Below are positions 55,464 to 64,000 of a stretch of 64,000 bases of DNA, piece by piece (within the stretch, counting starts at the first letter, position 1; the number at the start of each line of letters is the position of its first letter). The stretch is from Impatiens glandulifera (lineage: Eukaryota > Streptophyta > Magnoliopsida > Ericales > Balsaminaceae). The notes below the pieces were generated by a model. That model had not been told where the DNA came from. It worked only from the letters and a program-made list of their open reading frames with translations, and did no database searches. The stretch lies in the NCBI RefSeq assembly GCF_907164915.1, contig NC_061866.1:24693905-24757904 (forward strand), in the 5' to 3' direction. The position numbers and the translations under genes were made by a program.

Positions 55464-56927
55464 AAGGAATAAAGATTAATTTTCCTTATAAAATAAAATA
55501 ATTAGATTAATTATTGTGATAATTAAAATCTAATTAAATAAGAAAATAAAATAAAATAAAGATAATTTTATATAAATAAAATAAAGATAATTTTCTCTAA
55601 GGCCAAAACCTAATTAAAACAATTAATTAGATTAATTATTGTGATAATTAAAATCTAATTAAATAAGAAAATTGGTCAAAGAAAAAAATTAAATTATTAG
55701 GGATAAATGTTGTACTCATTTTATTTTAAAATAATTTTAGAAAAAATCAAGGGATTAAAATAAATGATTTAGGATGAAATGAGGTACATATTTCATCCCC
55801 AAAGTTATTTATTTAATCCTAAAATATATAAAAAAAGGGCTAATTATTTGTCATGTTTATTTTAATATTTTGTGCATATAAGAAGATTAAAATTAAAGCC
55901 AAAAGGGTGGAAAAAAAATAAATTTCAAATAAACCCTTAAAGTTTTAAATAAAAACAAAATCATTAATCGTTGTAGCCGAAATCCAAAGATAAAGCAACA
56001 ACAACGACCGCTCCCATTGATTCAACACTAGATTTTCATCAAACAATCCATACGCGCCCATGTAGCCCATTGCATCTAAAAGATTGCACGACCGAGATGT
56101 CGATGATTGGCTAACTCCTGTTACCCAAAACGAGACGAAACGACCCGAAGCGCAACGACGCTTGACGAATCATTGAACACCCTGAGTTCGTAATGAACGC
56201 CTTGAAACAACATCATTTTGGCCACCATCGTCTTCCTCATCGCGACACCGAAAAGATAAAGATGATGTCTCATCGTTTGATTTTCCAAATTGGAATAATG
56301 ACGATAGTCAACCAAATCGACTGATTCAAAAGATGAAATGGTCACCTTACCACAGTGATGATTTCACTATACAATTAGGAACAATCAAAGCCTATTCCGG
56401 TAAGTGGCTTTGGTTGATTCAATCCACTAATGGCTTTTACCTGATTCGATCCACATAACTCATCCAGCCAACTTGAGGAGGCTATAAATAGCCTCATAAA
56501 CATATACGAAGCGAATGAATAACATTTAAAGCCTTCAATAAAAAAAATCAGAAATCCGCCATTAAAGCATCAAACTTTCGGATTTTTCGAAATTTTCGTA
56601 TAAGGCTCTAAAGCTTGTATTCGGGCATCCCAAAAGCTTCTCTAAGGTCTAAGGAGTGTTCTCCAATCCTTGGTAAGATTTTAATCACCCTCTAATTCAT
56701 ATTTCTAGTTGGAATTTAAAATTTTTATATTTTAAATTGCATAAGTTTGTATGTTGTCTGGTTACTGAATTTTATGATTGAAAATCAATCCAATGATCAT
56801 TTCCAAACTTTCTATTTTGGTTAGAATTTAAACAGAAAGTTTTCGGAATATAGTCAAATTGATTAAAATGAACTTAGGAAATAAGCTTATTTTAATAACA
56901 CTGTTTAATTATGGGCTGACAGTATTT
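55464..56927. other. no gene recognised; AT-rich, then unique-looking sequence
   Basis: 55470-55680 has two direct copies of aattagattaattattgtga and its flank, about 122 bp apart. 55980-56350 is of mixed base content with no long convincing frame. The ctataaatagcc at 56481, with pyrimidine-rich sequence after it, could be an LTR or gene promoter. No terminal repeats found; possibly an LTR remnant of another family. Confidence 0.4.
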
Positions 56928-58406
56928 GTTGATGTGCGGATTAATCAAAGTAAAAACTTAGTTATGCACAAACAAAGCTAAGAGCTTAATTTAATGTTGC
57001 AAACGAATAAGACTAAACTGTGAAACTGTCTTTGTGCATGTACGCAGGCGTCATAGTCAGTAGACTTCGTCTAACTCCTTTAGACGTGATTTAAGGAGTA
57101 CGCGAGTAGACTTTGTCTAACTCCTTTAGACGTGGTCTAAAGAGGAAACTCAATTAGACGCCGTCTAATTCCTTCTTAGACGTGGTCTAAAGAAGAAGCG
57201 CAATTAAACGGCGTCTAAGCTTCTTAAACGTCGAATAACTCCTTCTTAGACGCGGTCTAAAAGAGAAGTGCAGTTAGACGTTGTCTAAGCTTCTTAGACG
57301 CAGTCTAAAGGGGAAGCATAGTTAGACGCCGTTTAACTCCTTCTTAGACGCGGTCTAAAGAAGAAGCGTAGTTAGACGCCGTCTAAATCCTTCTTAGGCG
57401 CAGTCTAAAGGGGAAGCGTAGTTAGACGCCGTCTAACTCCTTCTTAGACGCGGTCTAAAGAGGAAGCATAGTTAGACTCCATCTAAATCCTTAGGTTTGG
57501 ACTAAAGAAGAACGTCTGATGCCTTCCTTTAGCATCCGTCTAAAGAAAGCATCCATCTAACTACGTACTCAGCTCATTTGCCTAACAAGCCAGTTGATCC
57601 CAACAAATGAATGAATGCCACATATGCATTTATCATTCAAATTGCCCACGTTGTATCTCTCTAGTACAACACAGTATTAGAGGTTATTCGGTGCACTACC
57701 TGTTTGGTACGACCACGATCGTAATGCTTAAAGTCGGATGTACTCTCGTACTATTAGCGACCGTCCAACAAAAGGAGGACACATGTCCACAAAGAAGATT
57801 CGATCATTGGTATTCTTCAAGTATAAATAGAAGCTCAAGGACAACGGACGAACGATTTCTCTCAGTGACTTTCACTTGCTCATACATTTGCTCTTGCTAT
57901 CTGATTTTATTATCTCTCTCAAGCTCAAGCACAGACTACTCACTATGTGATTACTTTTTAATTAGTTTATCATTCTTTTTGTGTGAAGATTTAGTATTGT
58001 AAATTTAATAGAGGTTGTTCTATTCAATATAGAGTTAGCTAGAAGTTCAGAAGTAGGTAGTTATTAAGTCTTGTGGTTTCTAACTGGTTTGTGTAGTGTG
58101 TTCTATACTTACCAAGGTCTTCTAGTGAATATCATTCATGTTGAAGAGGAAGGGGTGACGTAGAAGTTTTATCTCTGAACATCCCTAAAACTCCCTATGT
58201 TCTTTACTTTCTTCCATTTACATTCGTTCATCTGAAGCTTCAAATCTAACAAACGATTTCGCACTTGAACTTGTTCAAGGGTTTTTGAAGATTTGCATAG
58301 AATAGAAACATGTTTTAACTTCTAATAGAGTTAAAATAGAATTAAAGTTTATAAGTTATTCACAATAGTCAGACCCCAGTCTCTATTGTCAACATAAATC
58401 CTAATA
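56928..58406 (+). repeat. 5' LTR of element C
   Basis: Ends CCTAATA (CCTAACA with one change) two bases before the primer site. TATA gtataaatag at 57821-57830. R/U5 block at 58128-58190 (GGGGTGACGTAGAAG, TCTGAACATCC). U3 carries the TTAGAC/GTCTAA array. The left edge is a guess. Confidence 0.7.
57056..57530. repeat. TTAGACG...CGTCTAA hairpin array in LTR C
   Basis: Alternating gttagacgccgtctaa and cttagacgcggtctaaag units about every 38-45 bp, at least ten, with arms TTAGAC and GTCTAA and a GC-rich loop. Spacers such as ctccttc and aagaagcg repeat too. Same arms as at 5045-5515 but different loops and spacers. Confidence 0.87.
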
Positions 58407-58408
58407 AG

Positions 58409-58420
58409 TGGTATTAGAGC
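58409..58420 (+). promoter_or_regulatory. primer binding site, element C
   Basis: tggtattagagc, one change from TGGTATCAGAGC. Confidence 0.9.
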
Positions 58421-58439
58421 ATCATCAGTTCCGAAATCA

Positions 58440-60205
58440 TGTTTATGGCTATCACCAATAAGGTTCCTATATTCTGTAAGGAAAACTACAATAGATAAAA
58501 GGTGAGAGTGCAAACTCATATATCTGCCATCGATGATGACATGTGGTTCGTCATTATAGATGGTTCGATAAAGAATGAGAAATCGAGATGTGAATGGCCA
58601 GTGAAGATAAGAGGAAGAACAACCTCTACAACATAGCAAAAGATATCCTATACAAGACTATGGATAATAACATGTTCAAAAGATCATCTCATGACCCACT
58701 ACAAAACAAATCTTGGAGAGGTTAACTCAACTATGTGAAGGCAACGAGAAAACCAAAGAAAACAAACTCATGGTTGCCACACAGTAGTTCAATAACTTCA
58801 AGATGTGTCCTAGAGACATGATGAATGAGTTCGATGAGAGATTCAGTAAAATCATCATTACTCAAAGTCATGCGTGCTCTGCCCAGAGAGTGGGATATTA
58901 AGACGAGAGCGATGAGTGAAACTAAAGATCTCAACAAGATAGAGCTCTATGAATTGCTAACCGACTTGAAGGCCTACGAGTTTGAGATAAACTCTAGGAA
59001 CGAAGAGGAACATTCCACATCTACCATCTTTACCAAGGCGTTGGTGACTGATGAAGAACCACATGTATTCAATGTTGTGAAGACTATTGTCGATCAGATC
59101 AACAACGACGTCATGGCTCTCTTCATGAAGAAATTCAGCAAATTCATGACGAAGAGAAATCCTAATTCAAGCTCTTCAACTAATAACAATGATGATAAGA
59201 GTAACTATAAGGCTAACTTGAAATGTTTTAACTATGATAAACTAGGACACTTCAAAGAAGAATGCAGGAAGCCAAAACGTTATGACAAGGAAAAGGATGA
59301 CAAGAAGAACCAAAAGGAGTTGAAGGCTCTCATGGTTGCTGATAGCAATGCCAAGTGGGCTCAAAGCAACTCAGATGATTCATCAATCAGCGACAACAAT
59401 GATGAAGACGTTACATGCTTCATGGAAGAAAAAGAATCTGAGGTATTTGACTTCTCCTCTGAAGAGTTCACAATAGATGAATTAACCAATGCACTTAATG
59501 ACATGGTCATTGAGTACAAGAAGTTGTCAGACTCTTGTAATGAAATGAGAATTAAATGAGAATTAAATGAGAATGAAATGTGAAACTGATAACACTTCTT
59601 CATCTTAAACTTCTGAACCAAAAAGATTTTGAAAACAAAGTGGTTGAGCTCTCATCTGAGAATGAGAAGCTCAAGGAAAATGTTCAAACACTATTTTCTG
59701 AAAACCAACGTCTGACTTATGTGGTAAGTTCCTGGACAAGGTCTAGAGATGCAGTTAGACAGAAAATAAATATGATGTAGTTTACGGGATACAAATCCGG
59801 TTTATGATTTGAGAATGCCAGCCTAGACAAGTCTTGTGAAAAGTTAAATCCGGTGAAAGACAAGCTTAAGTCAATAAGTTTTGCCAGGGGTAGTTTAACT
59901 ATTAAAGGGACTGATCCAAGTTTTGAGGACTTAACCTTAAATGATGAGATTATTAATGTAAACCCAACTGAAAGATGGTTGAAGCCCAGAAAGGGAGCAG
60001 CCATAAAGTCTGGAAAACTAAAACCTGACAAGAAGTCGAGGAGTTTTAGACAAAAATCATCCTCTAAGGTTAATGGAATAACTACTAGTAGGAAGACGTT
60101 TGTTAAGCCGAATCATACGCACTAATCACAACACAACAAGGGAAATTCATCAAGATAATTCAAATATGGATTCCCAAAAGACTGATTGGCTGAGGACCCA
60201 AGTGA
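58440..60205 (+). pseudogene. copia gag, element C, decayed
   Basis: ATG at 58440, stop after 20 codons, then several frames. 58740-58850 has EGNEKTKENK and related text. 58825-59559 is open with LPREWDIKTR, LKAYEFEINSR and the zinc knuckle CFNYDKLGHFKEEC, whose second Cys is Tyr (TGT to TAT). An acidic region follows, broken by a tandem of aatgagaattaa near 59560. It ends in the basic terminus (IQIWIPKRLI) at about 60205. Not functional. Confidence 0.83.
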
Positions 60206-62820
60206 ATGTGGGTACCAAAAAGTTATAAATATGTATTTTTAAGGTACAACAGGTCAGCTGCTTGGAGGAATTCGTCTGGTATCTGGATCGTGGTTGTTCT
60301 ATACATATGATTGGAGATAGACGGTCAATGACCGAAGTGACGAAATGCTCAGGGCCTAAGATCACTTTAAGTGACAACAGAAAGGGTAGAACCATGGGTA
60401 AGGGTAAGAATCCTTAGAAGACTTCAAAACGAAAAATCTTTAAGCATCATTAATATTAGAAGTGATCGGGGAACCAATTTCACAAAAAGATGCATATCTT
60501 CTTACATCGAGGAGTTTAGTATTAGATACAAGTTGTCTGGTGCAAGAACTTCGCAGCAAAATGGTGTTGCTTAGAGGAGAGTCAGAACACTAAAGGAAGC
60601 AACGAGATCTATGCTAGCCGACTTAGGTGTTTCTCAAAAGCTATGGGTAGAAGTCATAAACACAGCTTGATATACACAAAATCAGTCATTAATTAATAAA
60701 CGCTTTTGCAAAACACCTTATGAACTCTTTTATGGAAGAATTCCAAAAGTTTCATACTTTTGAATTTTTGGGTGTAAGTGTTTTATTCACAACAATGGGA
60801 AAATTAATTGACTACTTTTGATTATAAAGCAAATGTTATAATCATGCTAGGATATTCCTTAGTCAGTAAAGCTTATAGAGTGTTTAACAATCGAACACTA
60901 ATTGTTGAAGAATCTTATCATGTTGTTTGTGATGAATTTGTTGAAAAGAATTATGACGAATTCATTGAAATTTGTAACAGATTAGAAGCGACAAGCCTTG
61001 AATCTGATAGTCATAATGAAGCTTCGGTCAATAAGATACATTCGTCTGATCAGATGGCTGATTCGGTTGAGAGTCAACCAGACGTCCAAACTACAAGTCT
61101 GCAGATGGTTGAAAGTTTGGACATCGCGGGGCCGTCTAACCAGAAGTCTGATCCCTTAGGACCAAACTTCAAATGAAACAGAAATCATCCACTTGAATTG
61201 ATTTGGTAATCCTAATGCTCCTCTTAGGACCAAACATCAATTACTGAATGAAATTACAAAATTCTCCTTTATTTCTCAAAATGAGTGAAAGAAGATAGAT
61301 GAAGCGTTGCTTGATCTAGATTAGATCAATGCAATGCAAGAGGAGTTGAATCAATTTGAAAAAAAAATAAAGTGTGGCAAATGACTCCAAGGCTAACTGA
61401 TCAATCAGTTATTGGAACTATATGGTTTTATCGAAACAAGCTTAGTGAAAATTGCCTACTTGTGAGAAACAAAGCTTTATTAGTTGCTCAAGGCTATAGA
61501 CAGGAGGATGGAATTGACTTTGAGGGGTCATACGCCCCTATGACTAGACTTGAAGAAATCAAAATCTTCCTAGCTTATGCATCTTTTAAAAATTTCAATG
61601 TTTTTGAAATGGATGTGAAAAATGCAATTTTAAATGGAACTTTAAATGAGGATGTATATGTTGAACAGCCGCCTGGATTTCAAGATCATTCATTTCCAAA
61701 TTACGTTTTTAAACATGACAAAGCTTTATATGGTCTTAAATAAGCTCATAGAGCTTGGTATGACACAAAAACTAAGTTTTTATTTGATCATGATTTTTTA
61801 ATTGGCATAGTAGACAAAACTTTGTTTAGATTTGTTAAAGACTCTCACATTTTTCTTGTTCAAGTTTATATTTATGATATCATATTTGGGTCAATTAACT
61901 CCAAATTATGTGATAAGTTCTCTAAGTTAATGTAGGAAAAATTCGAGATGAGTATGATGGGAGAATTGAACTTCTTCCTTGGTCTTCAAGTTCGTCAACT
62001 TGAAGATTGTACTTTCATCAACCAGGTCAAGTACACTAGGGAGCTATTAAACAAGTTTGGCATAGAGAACTGCTTTCCTACGAAAACTCCAATGAACTCC
62101 TCAAGAAAACTCGAAAAGGATGAAGATGGCCAAAGAGTCGATATCACTGCTTATAAAGGGATTATCGGTTCTCTGCTCTACCGAACTACCAGTGAGCCAG
62201 ACTTCTTGTTTATTGTCAGCGTCTGTGTAAGATTTTAGACTAACCTTATACAAAATCACTATATTTCTACTAAGCGCATTTTAGAGTATTTAAATGGAAC
62301 TCAAAATGTAGGGTTGTGGTATCAGAAGGATTCTAGTTTCAATTTAACTAACTATTCTGATGTAGATTATGCAGGGTGTAAGATCGATCGGAAGAGTACT
62401 AGTTGAACTTACTAGTTCCTTGATGATCGTCTGATCTCTTGGTTAAGCTAAAAGAAGACGTGTGTCGCCACGTCTACAGTAGAGACTGAGTAATTTGCTG
62501 CAGTTAGTTGCTTCTCTCAACTCTTGTGGGTTCAATAACAGTTGAAGGACTATGACATTGAGGCGGACGAGTCACCGATTTTCTACGACAACACCAGTAC
62601 CATTGCAATCACATATAACCCGGTGTTGCACTCTCGGATGAAGCACATCGAAATCTGACACTATTTCATTCGGGAGCATGTTAGTTAGATTCATATTCGT
62701 CTAGAATATGTCCCAACAGATTAGTAAGGGGCAGACGTGTTCACGAAGTCACTACCCGAGACTAAGCTTTCTTACTTTAGAAAAGTTTAGGTCTTGTAGA
62801 CCTCAATAAATTTATTTTAA
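60192..62820 (+). pseudogene. copia pol, element C, deletion and many stops
   Basis: The pol ATG is lost. Protease text has WYLDRG (DSG became DRG). At about 60407 it jumps from the protease to mid-integrase (RLQNEKS, RSDRGTNF, QQNGVA then TAG), so the zinc-binding part and the first catalytic Asp are deleted. RT text 61372-61743 and beyond: MDVKNAILNG, PPGF, ALYGLK. The YVDD site is changed (about 61868, VYIYDIIF). RNase H text runs to about 62800 with stops. Catalytically dead. Confidence 0.87.
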
Positions 62821-62835
62821 TTAATCATGAACAAA

Positions 62836-62849
62836 TTGAGGGGGAAAAT
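62836..62849 (+). promoter_or_regulatory. polypurine tract, element C
   Basis: Purine run tgagggggaaaat just before TGTTGATTAAGG. Confidence 0.7.
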
Positions 62850-63454
62850 TGTTGATTAAGGTGGTTAGACAGACGTGTGTAGACAGATTAGATCAGTCGT
62901 TTAAAGAATCCATGTACTTAGACGAGTTTTTTCTTAAACAACTTGCAAATTAAGCTTGGTTAGACGTCTATATGTAAGACAAACATCTGAAGCGTCTGTA
63001 GACGTGCGTAGTTAGACGTCGTCCGAACAGATGCATGTTAGACGTTTGTAGACATGCGTGTTTAGATGTTGTTCGACAAGATGTCTACCCAGCTTAGACG
63101 CAAGGCATGCCGATAAAATAGATGACGTCCAACTACGTATGTCTTTAGACGTCTCATCTTCGGACGAGTGGGACAACTGTCCATCATCTCATGAGCTGTC
63201 CATGTACTTTTCTTGCCCAGAAATTGAACATTCATATTTAGAATAACTTGAAGACATGTGTCTCTCAATGTTATAAATATGACTAATATATCTGACGGTT
63301 TATTTCTTTCTGCTTTTAAATTAATGATGGATTTTATGATGGTTCCTAAATGACGTCTTCTATTTTAAATGATGATTTTATTGGGAAAACGTTTTTTTAA
63401 ATTAAATAACGGTTTACTTTTAATGATAAATTTTGTAGCTATGTGTTAGTCATA
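62850..63454 (+). repeat. LTR-like start with TTAGAC words, element C
   Basis: Begins TGTTGATTAAGG after the polypurine tract. Holds loose TTAGACG/CGTCTAA words (62870-63150) and the TCCAACTACGT word, like U3 of LTR C, but no R/U5 block. An accessory gene follows instead. No other gene. Confidence 0.6.
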
Positions 63455-63464
63455 CTCTATAAAG
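63455..63464 (+). promoter_or_regulatory. TATA-like box of accessory gene, element C
   Basis: ctctataaag, about 140 bp before the ATG at 63600; an 87-bp step duplication lies between. Confidence 0.5.
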
Positions 63465-63560
63465 AGTAACTAACACATCTTGAGAGATTCATTATGTTCT
63501 TTGTGTGTCTGAATACTTCTTCTCTCTCTAAGATTCTGATCTGCATGCAACCATAAATCC

Positions 63561-63687
63561 TCTTCTTCAATGCTTCCATAAATGGTTGCAATGTTTGAAA
63601 TGACATCTTTTCCTCTAAACACTCTACAAGTAAATTTCGAGTCTGTCTCTTCTTCAATGCTTCCATAAATGGTTGCAATGTTTGAAA
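63561..63687. repeat. 40-bp direct repeat over the start of the accessory gene
   Basis: tcttcttcaatgcttccata and the next 20 bases occur at 63561-63600 and 63648-63687, an 87-bp step. The first copy lies just before the ATG and the second inside the gene. Confidence 0.85.
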
Positions 63688-64000
63688 CTATTGAAGCTTC
63701 CGGCCTGAGCAAGTTTCTTGGGGGGCTGTCATCATTCACGAACTTGAGGTTTGTGAGTTCTTTACGTCTGCAAGGATAATAGGCGACGACATTATCCTGG
63801 AAACAATAAAAGGAGATGAAGTCTCTTTTGGTGAAGAAACTTTCTCTTTATTTTTTGAGCTTCCTTCGGAGAGGTTGTTAGAGTTCCCCACCTCTCTAGA
63901 TGATATCCTATCTGAGATAAAGTTAACCTTCTCAGATACCTCGTATCCTGTTGAAACTCATGGAAAGAAATCTTCCTTTAAACCTGAGTTTATATTCTCA
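63600..64000 (+). pseudogene. accessory gene, element C, cut by window end
   Basis: ATG at 63600 (MTSFPLNTLQVNFESV), the typical family start. Stop TAA at 63666-63668, then ETIEASGLSKFLGG in the same frame. A shift at the G-run 63720-63725, then EVCEFFTSARI, VSFGEETFSLFFELPSE and KPEFIFS to the window end. Same domain as the other accessory genes. The rest lies outside. Which paralog it is cannot be told, though the family start is close to the one at 6505. Confidence 0.78.

Larger units (their letters stand above)
56928..64000 (+). mobile_element. Ty1-copia element C, decayed, TTAGAC family
   Basis: Plus strand: LTR (left edge near 56928 by a TGTTGAT word, unsure), primer site 58409-58420, gag, pol, polypurine run near 62838, then TGTTGATTAAGG. 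After that come more TTAGAC words and an accessory gene instead of a readable second LTR. Pol has many stops and a deletion. More diverged from A/B/D than those are from each other. Confidence 0.85.

Noticed and set aside
57607..58002. 131-codon plus-strand ORF in LTR C
   Set aside because: Spans the TATA box and transcription start of the LTR; no counterpart in other LTRs.

Overview
This is plant nuclear repeat DNA, almost certainly from a eudicot and from a heterochromatic, gene-poor region. I see no ordinary cellular gene. The window is a stack of LTR retrotransposons, mostly Ty1-copia with one Ty3-gypsy remnant, plus a large AT-rich satellite. The evidence is tRNA-iMet-type primer sites (TGGTATCAGAGC), UBN2-type copia gag with a CCHC knuckle, pol in the order protease-integrase-RT-RNase H, and TG...CA LTRs with 5-bp target duplications. 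From memory and unchecked, proteins like the accessory ORFs here are common in Gesneriaceae (Dorcoceras) gene predictions, so Lamiales is my best guess.

Layout. (A) 1-4538, minus: copia element cut by the window edge, with gag, the start of pol and a 1329-bp 5' LTR, inserted in an older plus-strand copia pol fragment (4539-4897). 4898-9048: spacer full of TTAGAC hairpins, then a decayed accessory gene. About 9430-14900, minus: very decayed Ty3-gypsy element. About 14900-17814 and 31927-41625: AT-rich satellite, monomer about 330-355 bp. (B) 17820-31921, minus: a young 14.1-kb copia element inserted in the satellite, with nearly identical LTRs and TSD GATTA. About 41640-42320: SINE-like fragment and AT-rich low-complexity DNA. 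(D) 42323-55463, plus: decayed copia element of the A family with a rearranged 5' LTR and a nested 1.4-kb solo LTR (43885-45285, TSD AAGAT). (C) about 56928-64000, plus: decayed copia element of a third family whose LTR carries the TTAGAC hairpins.

How the genes work together. In B and D, gag and pol overlap by 14 nt with pol in the +1 frame. Downstream of pol lies a 4-5 kb accessory cassette of three paralogous genes. They share a domain of about 200 residues, with LP-x-x-G near residue 90 and NW(S/G) near 170. The third gene adds a long tail with basic clusters and coiled coils. Nearly every accessory gene, including those of the TTAGAC families at 6505 and 63600, has its own TATA-like box 70-145 bp upstream, and several have plant-type poly(A) motifs. 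They therefore look like separately transcribed genes carried by the retrotransposon, not an envelope made from the genomic RNA. This cassette, together with the family-specific palindromic motifs of the LTRs, is the most interesting part of the window. Its function is unknown.
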